From contig NZ_JAHCAP010000002.1 of the NCBI RefSeq assembly GCF_019634815.1, forward strand, positions 124,001 through 188,000: a DNA stretch of 64,000 nt, in the 5' to 3' direction. The notes beneath the pieces were generated by a model, which worked only from the letters and a program-made list of their open reading frames with translations, did no database searches and was not told the DNA's origin. This DNA is from Dokdonella sp. GTDB taxonomy: Bacteria; Pseudomonadota; Gammaproteobacteria; Xanthomonadales; Rhodanobacteraceae. Positions 8,778-16,979 of this stretch are shown piece after piece. How positions within the stretch are numbered: position 1 is the stretch's first letter; each line of letters starts with the position of its first letter. Made by a program: the position numbers and the translations under genes.

Positions 8778-10663
8778 CACCGCGCCTTGAGGATGGCGGC
8801 GAGACGGTCGGGCGTGCCTGGAATGCGCAGCAGATGCGGCTGACGGATGCCGTCGTGGTAGTCGATGGTGACACTGCGGAAGGCATCGCCGCGACGAACC
8901 ATGAGGCGTATCGGCGTTCGATCTCGCTGCGCCGCGCTCACTGCGCGCTGCAGGCGCTGCGCACTCCAGGCGGCATCGTTGATCGCGATGATCTGCATGT
9001 CACGGGCGAGACCGGCGCGCCAGGCCGGGCTGTCCCACAGCACCTGATCGAGACGGCCGTCGGCCTGGGCGACGCGCAGGCCGAGCGAATAGCTGAAATC
9101 GTGCATCTGGTGTGCGCTCTCGGCATCACTGACCGCGGCGTTGGGCGTGCTGGTGTATTCGAGCTTCCAGCCGGCGCGGGCGAGCGCGCTGCCGAAGTAA
9201 CCGGCATGGGCATCGAGACGGCTGCGCAGGAACTGCTGCCAATCCTCGCCGGGCTCAAGGCGCGCGAGCGCGGCGACGATGTCGGCTTCGGCATAGGTGG
9301 ATACCGGCTGCAGGCCGCCGGGACTGGCGAAGAATGCGCGGGCGAAATCATCGAGCGAGCGGCGGTTGCGCGAGAGCTCGCGCAGGCGCGCATCGACGTC
9401 GAGCCAGAGCAGGCTGCCCTCGTCGTAGAAGTCGTAGGCGCGCTGCCAGTTCTCCCAGGCCTGCGGCGCGTCATTGAACTCGATGATGCCTTCGTTGCCG
9501 GTGTCCTGCAGGTTGCGCCAAACGCGCCCGGCGCGGTGTTCGGCAGCGGCGGCGACCATCGCCAGCACGGCGAGCGTCTGCTCGCGCGTGCGCAGGCCCG
9601 AACGTGCCGACAGCACCCAGGCCCAGTATTGGGTCTGACCCTCGTAGAGCCAGAGCAGGTCATTGCGCATCGGCGTGTTGTAGTCACGGGTTGCGCTTGG
9701 CTGCGGGCGCCGGAACTTGCCGTTCCAGGCATGCACGTATTCATGGGCGAGCAGGTCGTTGTCGACGAACGGCGATTCGCCGAGCAGATAGCCCGCGGCC
9801 TGGCCGTTCTCGCTCGATTGCTGGTGTTCCAGGCCGATGCCCGAAAACTGCGACGACACGGCCAACAGAAAGTCGTAGTGGTCGTAGGGCCGCGCGCCGA
9901 ATACGTGATCGGCCTGAGCGACCAGCGCCTTGTGCGCGGCAAGGACTTCGGGCTTGGCTTCGAGCAATTCGGGCGCATCGGCGATTGCGTTGAGGCGCAC
10001 CGGGGCCTTGGCGTTGGCGTCGAGCGCGAAGCTGCGCAGGTACTGTCCGGTGTAGAGCGGTGCATCGACGAGCGTTTCCAGTGTGGTCACGTCGAAACGC
10101 AGTTCATCGCCCTCGCGTTGCGCCCCTTCGAGCGCGCTGGCGTATGACCAGCCGGCCGGCAGGCGCACAGCCGGTCTGATTGCGATCTCGCGCGCCGCGC
10201 GACCTTGCGGATACATCAATACGCGGTGCCATTGCAGCGACAGCATCTGCGGCGTGGTGGCGATGCGGCCCTGATTGGATGCGGTCGGCGAGAAATACTG
10301 GAACTCGAGGTCAAGGGTGCTGGCACCTTCGGGTACCTCGACGTGGAAGGCGTACATGTTGACCGCGTCGCGTCGCCACGGCAGGCGGTGGTCGCCGGCG
10401 CGCAAGGTGAGCCCGGCGATCTGGTTGATCGGCCCGGTCGGTGCGTGATTGCCTGGAATCCATTGTGGATAGAGCAGGGTGAGCGGGCCGGCCTTGACCG
10501 GAATGCGTTCGTGCACGCGCTGGATGTTGCGATCGATGTCGCTGACATCGACGCGCAGGTCGATCGTGTTTGACGGCGCGGCAAGGACCCGCAACGGCGC
10601 CGTGATTGCCAACACAAGCACGGGCAGGAGTACCCACCGGCGGCGCCCAATCCAAGCAAGCAT
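8777..10663 (-). CDS. M61-family glycyl aminopeptidase-like metalloprotease with PDZ domain
   Basis: A 628-residue exported protease. The chosen start MLAWIGRRRWVLLP opens a clear signal peptide with cleavage near VLAAPS, and has GGGA-like purines 9-13 bases upstream; a longer ATG at 10753 would bury the signal. The M61 beta-sandwich comes first. The zinc site HEYVH lies about residue 318 in LLAHEYVHAWNGKF, and the third ligand is likely the Glu in WLYEGQTQYW. A C-terminal PDZ domain follows (DSPAWRAGLARDMQIIAIN). M61 enzymes remove N-terminal glycine or small residues from peptides and act in the periplasm. It is coupled to the downstream methyltransferase gene by a one-base overlap. Confidence 0.9.
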   Translation of the reverse strand: MLAWIGRRRWVLLPVLVLAITAPLRVLAAPSNTIDLRVDVSDIDRNIQRVHERIPVKAGPLTLLYPQWIPGNHAPTGPINQIAGLTLRAGDHRLPWRRDAVNMYAFHVEVPEGASTLDLEFQYFSPTASNQGRIATTPQMLSLQWHRVLMYPQGRAAREIAIRPAVRLPAGWSYASALEGAQREGDELRFDVTTLETLVDAPLYTGQYLRSFALDANAKAPVRLNAIADAPELLEAKPEVLAAHKALVAQADHVFGARPYDHYDFLLAVSSQFSGIGLEHQQSSENGQAAGYLLGESPFVDNDLLAHEYVHAWNGKFRRPQPSATRDYNTPMRNDLLWLYEGQTQYWAWVLSARSGLRTREQTLAVLAMVAAAAEHRAGRVWRNLQDTGNEGIIEFNDAPQAWENWQRAYDFYDEGSLLWLDVDARLRELSRNRRSLDDFARAFFASPGGLQPVSTYAEADIVAALARLEPGEDWQQFLRSRLDAHAGYFGSALARAGWKLEYTSTPNAAVSDAESAHQMHDFSYSLGLRVAQADGRLDQVLWDSPAWRAGLARDMQIIAINDAAWSAQRLQRAVSAAQRDRTPIRLMVRRGDAFRSVTIDYHDGIRQPHLLRIPGTPDRLAAILKAR

Positions 10664-10788
10664 GCGTGCATTCCCGAGTGACTTCGGTCGCATGATAGCG
10701 GTCGCCCGTGCGCGCCGGGCCGGCACGCAGATCGTGCGGGGGCGGACAAACAAAAGCCGGCGCGTGGCCGGCTTGTGCTGTGCATGAG

Positions 10789-10865
10789 TGGTCGGGGTGA
10801 CAGGATTCGAACTTGCGACTTCTACCTCCCGAAGGTAGCGCTCTACCAGGCTGAGCTACACCCCG
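10789..10865 (-). tRNA. tRNA-Pro (anticodon CGG)
   Basis: Reading the minus strand gives a complete 77-nt cloverleaf: acceptor CGGGGTG with CACCCCG, discriminator A, encoded CCA (10789-10791), D stem GCTC/GAGC, anticodon stem CTACC/GGTAG around loop TTCGGGA, anticodon CGG. It reads CCG proline codons. The T stem GCAAG/CCTGT contains an A52-C62 mismatch (10813 and 10803) where G52-C62 would be expected. All else is canonical, so it is probably functional. Confidence 0.97.
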
Positions 10866-10892
10866 ATCCGGGCCCGCCGTGGCGGGGCGCGC

Positions 10893-10922
10893 ATTCTATC
10901 GGGGAGCATGCGGGCCTTGCAA
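10893..10922 (-). promoter_or_regulatory. tRNA-Pro promoter
   Basis: On the minus strand a -35 TTGCAA (10917-10922) and -10 TAGAAT (10893-10898) are separated by 18 bp, followed by a very GC-rich stretch (GCGCGCCCCGCC) at the presumed start site, about 20 bases before the tRNA. A GC-rich discriminator is the usual mark of stringently controlled stable-RNA promoters. Confidence 0.65.
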
Positions 10923-10933
10923 CCGCGCGCATC

Positions 10934-10942
10934 TGCTACGCT
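10934..10942 (+). promoter_or_regulatory. Extended -10 element for hisS
   Basis: TGC-TACGCT lies 60 bases before the hisS ATG and back to back with the tRNA-Pro promoter. No good -35 is seen; TTGCAA at 10917 is only 14 bp away. Tentative. Confidence 0.35.
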
Positions 10943-11002
10943 TTGCGGCCCGTTTTTCCGCCCTGCGCGCGCGTTCGCGCCGGCCGACTCGCAAGGACAC
11001 CC

Positions 11003-12391
11003 ATGGCTCTCACCCAAGCCCGCACCATGCCCGGCGTGCTCGAATTGCTTCCGCTCGACCAGGTGGCGTTCCAGTCGATGCTCGATGCGATCCGGCGCAA
11101 CTTCGAGCGCTACGGGTTTCTGCCGATCGAGACGCCGGTGATGGAGTTTTCCAGCATCCTCTTGACCAAGCAGGGCGGTGAAACCGAGAGGCAAGTCTAT
11201 TTCGTGCAATCGACCGGCAATCTGCAGGCGGCGCAAGCGGGCGATTTGCCGGAGCTGGCGCTGCGTTTCGATCTCACCGTGCCGCTCGCGCGCTATGTCG
11301 CCGAGCACGAGCACGATCTGGTGTTTCCATTCCGGCGCTACCAGATGCAGCGCGTCTACCGCGGTGAACGCGCCCAGCGTGGGCGCTTCCGCGAGTTCTA
11401 CCAATGCGACATCGACGTGATCGGCAAGGATCAGCTATCGGTGCGCCACGACGCCGAATTGCCCGCGGTCATCCACGCGGTGTTCCGTGATCTGGACATC
11501 GGCCCATTCACCATCCACATCAACAACCGCAAGCTCATGCGCGGCTTCCTCGAAGGGCTCGGACTCACCGACGCCGGGGCGCAAGCTGCGGTGCTGCGCG
11601 AGGTCGACAAACTCGACAAGCGCGGCGTGGATGCGGTGCGGGAGACACTGGCTGGTGCGGAATTCGGCCTCGCCGCGGACGCCATCGCGCGCCTGCTCGA
11701 CTTCGTCGCCTTCCGCTCGGATTCGCTGGCCGCCGCACTGGCCAAGCTCGATGCGCTGGGCGCCGGCAGCACGGCGCTGGAGGAGGGCCGCGCCGAACTG
11801 CGCGAAGTGCTGACGATGGTCAAGGCCTTCGGCGTGCCCGAATCTCATTTCGCGCTCAATCTCTCGATTGCGCGCGGCCTCGACTACTACACCGGCACCG
11901 TCTACGAGACCACGCTCAACGAACACCCGCAGATCGGCTCGATCTGTTCCGGTGGGCGCTACGAGAACCTCGCCAGCCACTACACCAAGTCCAGGCTCCC
12001 GGGCGTGGGCATTTCGATCGGCGCGACACGGCTCTACTGGCAGTTGCGCGAGGCCGGCATCCTCAAGGGCGGCAGCAGCACGGTGCAGGCGCTGGTCGCG
12101 CAGATGGACGAGGCCGAGCTGCCGCGCACCCTCGCGCTGGCCAGCGAGTTGCGTGCGGCCGGCATCAACACCGAGGTCGTGGTCGAGCCGGGCAAGCTCG
12201 CGCGCCAGTTCAAATACGCCGACCGTGCCGGCATCCGCTTCGTGCTCGTGCTCGGCTCCGACGAGATCGCCAAGGGAACGGTCACGGTCAAGGACCTGCG
12301 CAAGCAGGATCAATTCGAGGTCGCACGCAGCGAACTTGCGCAGACGCTGCGGGTCGAGCTCGCCCAGTCGGCGGCGACGCCGCGCGCCTGA
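11003..12391 (+). CDS. hisS: Histidyl-tRNA synthetase
   Basis: Charges tRNA-His with histidine in the cytoplasm. The 462-residue protein shows class II synthetase motif 2 as [19 protein letters not shown], the histidine-binding HisA loop [12 protein letters not shown], the GGRYENL segment and motif 3 [11 protein letters not shown], then a C-terminal anticodon-binding domain ([13 protein letters not shown]... [15 protein letters not shown]). The start [12 protein letters not shown] has AAGGA about 8 bases upstream. Upstream in-frame codons run through the tRNA-Pro gene and are not real. In many gammaproteobacteria hisS sits between ispG and yfgM; here it has moved away, next to the ammonia-lyase gene, which begins 45 bases after its stop. 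Confidence 0.96.
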   Translation: MALTQARTMPGVLELLPLDQVAFQSMLDAIRRNFERYGFLPIETPVMEFSSILLTKQGGETERQVYFVQSTGNLQAAQAGDLPELALRFDLTVPLARYVAEHEHDLVFPFRRYQMQRVYRGERAQRGRFREFYQCDIDVIGKDQLSVRHDAELPAVIHAVFRDLDIGPFTIHINNRKLMRGFLEGLGLTDAGAQAAVLREVDKLDKRGVDAVRETLAGAEFGLAADAIARLLDFVAFRSDSLAAALAKLDALGAGSTALEEGRAELREVLTMVKAFGVPESHFALNLSIARGLDYYTGTVYETTLNEHPQIGSICSGGRYENLASHYTKSRLPGVGISIGATRLYWQLREAGILKGGSSTVQALVAQMDEAELPRTLALASELRAAGINTEVVVEPGKLARQFKYADRAGIRFVLVLGSDEIAKGTVTVKDLRKQDQFEVARSELAQTLRVELAQSAATPRA

Positions 12392-12436
12392 AACCCCGGT
12401 ATTTTCCGCTCATTGCATGCAAGGCAGGGTGTCACG

Positions 12437-14329
12437 ATGCACGCCAAGGTGATTCGACTCGACGGCCACAGTCTGAGCCGCGCCCAACTGGTCGAAATCG
12501 CCAGCGGCGCCGCGCAGGTCGAACTCGACCCGGATCAGCTCGACCGGGTGCAGCGCGCTGCCGATTTTCTCAGCGAAAAGGTTCGTTGCGGCGAACCGAT
12601 CTATGGCGTGACCACGGGTTTCGGCAGCAATGCCGACAAGCTGCTCGGCTCGCATCGACTGCGTGACGAACTGCCCGGCCGCAAGGCACAGGCGCATTCG
12701 CAAACCCTGCTCGAGGAATTGCAGCACAACCTCATCATCACCCATGCGGTGTGCGTGGGTGAGCCATTCGAGCCGCGCGTGGTACGCGCGATGCTTGCGA
12801 TTCGCATCAATACCTTGATGCATGGTCACTCGGGCATCCGCGTGTCGACCCTGCAGTCGCTCACCGACCTGCTCAATCGCGGCGTCGTGCCGGTGGTGCC
12901 GAAGAAGGGCTCGGTCGGTGCAAGCGGGGATCTAGCGCCGCTCTCGCATCTGGCGCTCGTGCTGCTCGGCGGCGGTGAGGCCTTCTTCCAGGGCCAACGC
13001 ATGCCGGGTGCGCAGGCGCTCGAGCTGGCCGGTCTCGAGCCGGTGAAGCTCTCGTTCAAGGAAGGCCTTGCGCTCAACAACGGCACCGCGCAGATGTTGG
13101 CGACTGCGGTGCTCGCGCTCGATCGCCTCGGCACATTGCTCGACAGCGCCGACCTTGCCGCGGCGATGACGCTCGACGCCTTTGCCGGACGCAGTGGTGC
13201 CTTGCGCGAAGAGGTGCACGCCTTGCGCCCGCATCCCGGCCAGGTCGAGACTGCGCGGCACGTGCGCGAATTGCTCGCCGGCTCGACCTTGGTTGATATT
13301 GCCTATCACCTGGTGCCGCGTTTTCGCGGCTGGTCGGCGCAGGCCTGGGAGGATGCGCAGGACCAGGCGCTGGGTTTCGACATCAGTTGGGACTGGGTGC
13401 CGCCGTCGCAGCGTCACGGGCGCGAGGCGTTCTATTCGCGCTTCCTGCCGTTCAAGGGCGGCAAGAAGCACCAGCCGCAGGACGCCTATTGCCTGCGCTG
13501 CATGCCGCAGGTGCATGGCGCGGTGCGCGATGCCTGGGCACAGGCGTGTCGGGTCATCGACATCGAGCTCAATGCAGTGACCGACAATCCGCTGATCTTC
13601 CCCGTTGCGCAGAGCGCACAGGTGATCGAGGAGCAGGTGATCTCGGCCGGGCATTTCCACGGCATGCCGCTGGCTTTGGCGATGAGTTACGTCAAGGCCG
13701 CGATTCCGGTGCTGGCTTCGATTTCCGAGCGGCGTCTGAACAAGCTGGTCGATCCGGCGACCAACGACGGCCTGCCCGCGTTCCTGATCGGCAACGAGGA
13801 TGCGACCGACTCGGGTTTCATGATCGTGCAATACACCGCCGCGGCGCTGGTCAATGATCTGGCCACGCGCGCGCATCCGGCCAGCGTCTACTCGGTGCCG
13901 ACCAGTGCCAATGCCGAAGATCATGTTTCGATGGGCGCCAACGAGGCGCGGCATGTGCTGGAGATGACCGAGGATCTCGCCCACGTCATCGCGCTCGAGC
14001 TGTACACCGCTGCGCAGGCGCTCGACTACCGCCAGGACATGCTCAACGCCGCGCGACGGCTTGCCTGCAAGGGCGACTGGCAGGCGCTGGCCGGCAAGAT
14101 CAGCAATGCCCCCGAAAGCGGCAGCCCGCAGCGTGCGCAATTCGAGAGCGAAGTGCGGCAACTGGCGCAGTCGCTGGCGCAGGCGGCGGATTTCCATGCC
14201 GGCGCGGCGGTGCGCGCGGTACATGGGCAGATCCGCGAGCAGGTGCAGTTCATGGCCCGTGACCGTGCGATGGACGGCGACGTCAAGACGATGTGCGACT
14301 GGGTCTTGGCACGACTGGCTGGTGCCTGA
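12437..14329 (+). CDS. HAL/PAL-family aromatic amino-acid ammonia-lyase, enlarged
   Basis: A member of the MIO-dependent lyase family that removes ammonia from histidine, phenylalanine or tyrosine. The self-cyclising Ala-Ser-Gly is plain in GSVGASGDLAPLSHLALVLLG (about residues 163-182), with YGVTTGFG before it and YCLRCMPQVHGA, VTDNPL and the SAN-AEDHVSM segment after it. The Glu in that segment is the position that favours histidine in HutH (NQED there, NAED here), so histidine is the leading substrate guess. At 630 residues it is well beyond the usual 510: about 17 extra residues follow TGFG and about 50 precede YCLRC. No hutU/hutI genes are near; hisS is just upstream. An ATG at 12413 is an alternative start, but AAGGCAGG supports 12437. 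Confidence 0.88.
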   Translation: MHAKVIRLDGHSLSRAQLVEIASGAAQVELDPDQLDRVQRAADFLSEKVRCGEPIYGVTTGFGSNADKLLGSHRLRDELPGRKAQAHSQTLLEELQHNLIITHAVCVGEPFEPRVVRAMLAIRINTLMHGHSGIRVSTLQSLTDLLNRGVVPVVPKKGSVGASGDLAPLSHLALVLLGGGEAFFQGQRMPGAQALELAGLEPVKLSFKEGLALNNGTAQMLATAVLALDRLGTLLDSADLAAAMTLDAFAGRSGALREEVHALRPHPGQVETARHVRELLAGSTLVDIAYHLVPRFRGWSAQAWEDAQDQALGFDISWDWVPPSQRHGREAFYSRFLPFKGGKKHQPQDAYCLRCMPQVHGAVRDAWAQACRVIDIELNAVTDNPLIFPVAQSAQVIEEQVISAGHFHGMPLALAMSYVKAAIPVLASISERRLNKLVDPATNDGLPAFLIGNEDATDSGFMIVQYTAAALVNDLATRAHPASVYSVPTSANAEDHVSMGANEARHVLEMTEDLAHVIALELYTAAQALDYRQDMLNAARRLACKGDWQALAGKISNAPESGSPQRAQFESEVRQLAQSLAQAADFHAGAAVRAVHGQIREQVQFMARDRAMDGDVKTMCDWVLARLAGA

Positions 14330-14351
14330 AGGTCCGCCGGTGGATCCGGTC

Positions 14352-14627
14352 TCAGTCGAGGTGTTCGTCGAGCAGGCGCTCGATTTCGCGCTCGATCGCG
14401 CCCTTCATCGCGCTCATCAGGAAGCCGAGTTCGGCACGCACGTGCAAGGTCGTGGTGGTGATCGAGATGGCGCCGCGCACGCCGCTGCGCTCGAAATGCA
14501 GTTCGTGGCCTTCCCAGGCGTAATCGACGCCGTATTCCTTGCCCAGGGATTTGGCCACGCGGGTCACTGCGGTCTTGGTCGATTTGAGGGTGCCGCCATG
14601 CGTGCGCTTGATGTCGATGACTGCCAT
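14352..14627 (-). CDS. Polyhydroxyalkanoic acid system family protein
   Basis: A 91-residue protein matching the small PHA-system family (PF09650, called PHA_gran_rgn). It has the typical N-terminus MAVIDIKRTHGGTLKSTKTA, the central KSLGKEYGVDYAWEGHELHFERSG split by basic and aromatic residues, and an amphipathic acidic end (IEREIERLLDEHLD). Some members lie near polyhydroxyalkanoate genes and were named for that; others, as here, have no PHA gene nearby, so the name should not be read as function. A GAGG Shine-Dalgarno is 6 bases before the ATG. It is convergent with the ammonia-lyase gene, 22 bases away, and divergent from the FHA gene. Confidence 0.85.
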   Translation of the reverse strand: MAVIDIKRTHGGTLKSTKTAVTRVAKSLGKEYGVDYAWEGHELHFERSGVRGAISITTTTLHVRAELGFLMSAMKGAIEREIERLLDEHLD

Positions 14628-14715
14628 GTGCGCCTCGCGCCGTGAATCAGGCGCGCATCATGCCCGAGCGGTCGGAATCGGTACAAGCCGGGCGCCCGGC
14701 CGGGTACCGGCCCTA

Positions 14716-14724
14716 TGCTAGAGT
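14716..14724 (+). promoter_or_regulatory. Extended -10 element of the FHA gene
   Basis: TGC-TAGAGT, part of the 13-mer TGCTAGAGTGCGC that also precedes the M14 peptidase gene at 5435. It ends 26 bases before the chosen ATG. No convincing -35, as expected for an extended -10 promoter. Confidence 0.45.
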
Positions 14725-14750
14725 GCGCCAATTGTTTTCGAATCCACACG

Positions 14751-15560
14751 ATGCGGCTGAGCTTTGCCAATGGAGAACGCAGCGACCTTGTCGTGACCGC
14801 CGGAGGGGTCAACCTCGGCAGTGCCAATGGCAATGATGTCGTGCTCGAGCGCAGCGACGTGTCGCCGTGGCATGCGCGAATCTCGATCGACGCACGTGGC
14901 ATCGTGCTGCAAGTGCTCGATCCGGCAGCGCAGACCCATGTCAATGCGCGGCCGGTGCGCGAGAAGGCCCTGCTGCATCTGGGCGACGCCGTGCATCTGG
15001 GCCAGGCCACGCTCACGATCAAGGCCGACAGCGACCGCATCGAAGCCAAGGCGCCGCCGCCTTCCAACGGCGCCGTGGCCGCGGGTGGCTGCGTGGTCCT
15101 GCGTGGCCTCACCGGGGCCCAAGCTGGCAAGGCGATTTCGATTGGCGCACGCGCGGTGATCGGCAGCGATAGCGCAAATGATGTGTTCGTCGAGGATGCG
15201 CGGGTTGCGCCTCGGCACGCGGCAATCGAATTGGTCGGACGCGAAATCTGGTTGCACAGTCTGGGGGCCGGGCAGGGCGCGGCGGTCAATGGCATCGCCG
15301 TGCTGGATGCGCGCCTGCGGCCTGGGGACCAGCTCGCTTTCTCGCGTCAACGGTTCTTGATCGAAGCGCCGGGCATGATCGGTGGCGCAGGCGGCGACAC
15401 CGAAGTGGTGCCGGTGTCGAGCGGCGAATCCGCGCAGCCGGCCGCTGGCGAGGATCCTGATGCTGCTGCTGCGCCGGCAGGGGCGGCGGTCTGGTGGCTG
15501 CTGGGCGGCGCCAGCGTGATCGCGATCGCGCTGTACCTGCTGTTGCAGGGCGGGTTCTGA
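14751..15560 (+). CDS. Tandem FHA-domain protein with C-terminal membrane anchor
   Basis: A 269-residue protein with two forkhead-associated domains and one hydrophobic segment at the very end (WWLLGGASVIAIALYLLLQGGF), so it is probably tail-anchored with its FHA domains in the cytoplasm. The first FHA (about residues 1-90) shows GSANGNDVVLERSDVSPWHA, the second (about 110-205) GSDSANDVFVEDARVAPRHA and AVNGIAV; both keep the Gly, the Ser/Asn and the His of the phosphothreonine-binding loops (GS, SPWHA and APRHA). A link to Ser/Thr kinase signalling follows from the fold, but no kinase gene is in the window. The start MRLSFANG is chosen by fit to the fold; it lacks a Shine-Dalgarno. An ATG at 14715 overlaps the promoter element and is unlikely. 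Confidence 0.85.
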   Translation: MRLSFANGERSDLVVTAGGVNLGSANGNDVVLERSDVSPWHARISIDARGIVLQVLDPAAQTHVNARPVREKALLHLGDAVHLGQATLTIKADSDRIEAKAPPPSNGAVAAGGCVVLRGLTGAQAGKAISIGARAVIGSDSANDVFVEDARVAPRHAAIELVGREIWLHSLGAGQGAAVNGIAVLDARLRPGDQLAFSRQRFLIEAPGMIGGAGGDTEVVPVSSGESAQPAAGEDPDAAAAPAGAAVWWLLGGASVIAIALYLLLQGGF

Positions 15561-15580
15561 GCGGAAGCGACAGCACGAAA

Positions 15581-15620
15581 CCCCTCGACTGCCGCTTGCA
15601 GGGCGGCTTCCCCCGAGGGG
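15581..15620. repeat. Nested hairpin between convergent genes
   Basis: CCCCTCG (15581-15587) pairs with CGAGGGG (15614-15620), enclosing a second stem GCCGC (15591-15595) with GCGGC (15603-15607). It lies between the ends of the FHA and thioredoxin genes. It could be a bidirectional terminator or a REP-like palindrome; no T run follows. Confidence 0.4.
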
Positions 15621-15676
15621 GAAGGAACATTTGGACGAATTTCGCAATGAGCTCGGGTTGGAAGCCGTGCCCGGCT

Positions 15677-16825
15677 TCAGCCGAAGGTGAAGGCGAAGGC
15701 CTCGACGCCCGGGTCCTCGAAACGGATCTCGAAGTTGCGCTCACGCACCGAATCGCGGCTGCGGATCAACTGGTACAAACGCTGCGAGGTGACGCTGCCG
15801 TGGCCGCCCGCATCGGTATCGGTGCCGTGATTGCCGGCGGGGGGCTGCCCGTCGAGCGTGACCGTGAAGCGCACCGGCTTGCCATCGCGCCCGGGGCCGA
15901 GCACGAGGTTGAGATCGCGCGCGCGGAAGCGGAACACGATGCTGCCCTCGGCAGCATCCAGCTTCGCGGATTGCTCGCTCACCGTCCATGAACCCGCCAG
16001 CGCCCAGCGGTTGAGCGCGAGGCTTTCGGGCAAGCGATAGGTCTTGGCGTGGTCGGGGAAGAAGCCACCCGGCGAGGCGAAGTGTTCGGCACGCGCATGA
16101 CCGAGGTAGGTCTCCGGCGAACCGATTTGCGCCATGTCGGGCGCGAGCTGTGCGCCGCTGCCATCGGCGTGTGACATCGGCAGCGCATCGACCCGCTGCC
16201 CGGCTTCGGCGAGCAGGGCGCGGATGATCCGCTCGGATCCGGCGTAATCGCCTTCGCCGAAATGGTGGTGCCGGATGCGGCCTTGCGCATCGATGAAGTA
16301 GTGCGCGGGCCAATAGTGGTTGTCGAAGGCGTTCCAGATCCGGTAGCGACTGTCGACCGCGACCGGATAGGTGATGCCGAGGTCGGTCACGGCACGGCGC
16401 ACGTTGGCTAGTTCCTTTTCGAAGTCGAACTCGGGCGTATGCACGCCGACCACGACGAGCCCTTGGTCGCGGTAGTGCTCGGCCCAAGCCTTGACGTGCG
16501 GCAGGGCGCGCAGGCAGTTGATGCAGGTGTAGGTCCAGAAATCGACCAGCACGACCTTGCCGCGCAGGGCGTCGCCGCCCAGCGGCGGCGAGTTGAGCCA
16601 GGCCACCGCGCCATCGAGCGGTGGTGCCTTGCCTTCGATCGGCAAGCCCGAGGCCTTGGCGCCTGGCGGCAGGGCCTGCGGGACGACATCGGCCGCCTGC
16701 ATCGTTCGTGACCACCACAAGGCGCCCGCCGCGAGGCCGATCAACAGGGCGACCAGCGCCGCGATGCGCGCACTGCCGCTGCCGCGCGATGTGTCCGCGC
16801 TGGACCGGAACCACGCCTTGTGCAT
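15677..16825 (-). CDS. Thioredoxin-family (DipZ/TlpA-like) exported protein
   Basis: A 382-residue protein with one N-terminal membrane segment (IAALVALLIGLAAGALWW, about residues 20-37) and a periplasmic thioredoxin fold. The redox site is CINC in VDFWTYTCINCLRALPHV (about residue 120), a sequence typical of DipZ-like proteins, followed by VVGVHTPEFDFEKE and the cis-Pro region WPAHYFIDAQGRIRHHHFGEG. A C-terminal beta-rich domain of about 150 residues (ETYLGHARAEHFASPGGF onward) is the thioredoxin-like C-terminal domain seen in that group. It probably reduces or isomerises disulfides on exported proteins; unlike full DipZ it lacks the CcdA-type membrane domain. The start MHKAWF has an excellent AGGAAGGAG 9 bases upstream. 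Confidence 0.88.
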   Translation of the reverse strand: MHKAWFRSSADTSRGSGSARIAALVALLIGLAAGALWWSRTMQAADVVPQALPPGAKASGLPIEGKAPPLDGAVAWLNSPPLGGDALRGKVVLVDFWTYTCINCLRALPHVKAWAEHYRDQGLVVVGVHTPEFDFEKELANVRRAVTDLGITYPVAVDSRYRIWNAFDNHYWPAHYFIDAQGRIRHHHFGEGDYAGSERIIRALLAEAGQRVDALPMSHADGSGAQLAPDMAQIGSPETYLGHARAEHFASPGGFFPDHAKTYRLPESLALNRWALAGSWTVSEQSAKLDAAEGSIVFRFRARDLNLVLGPGRDGKPVRFTVTLDGQPPAGNHGTDTDAGGHGSVTSQRLYQLIRSRDSVRERNFEIRFEDPGVEAFAFTFG

Positions 16826-16979
16826 TGGGCTGCTCCTTCCTCGGGCCGGCGAGGGCGGGGGCCGGCGTGGGCGCCATGGTGCGCCTGTATCCGTGCAATT
16901 GGGAGCGCGATATGCACTTTGGTTATTGCATGGATGTTGCGTTGCGGCATACAGTGATTCGTCCAACTGGAGGAAATGC

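Noticed and set aside
10775..11002. An N-terminal extension of hisS running across the tRNA-Pro gene ([16 protein letters not shown])
   Set aside because: This is the well-known false peptide made when the reverse strand of tRNA-Pro is translated; the tRNA is clear and hisS starts at 11003.
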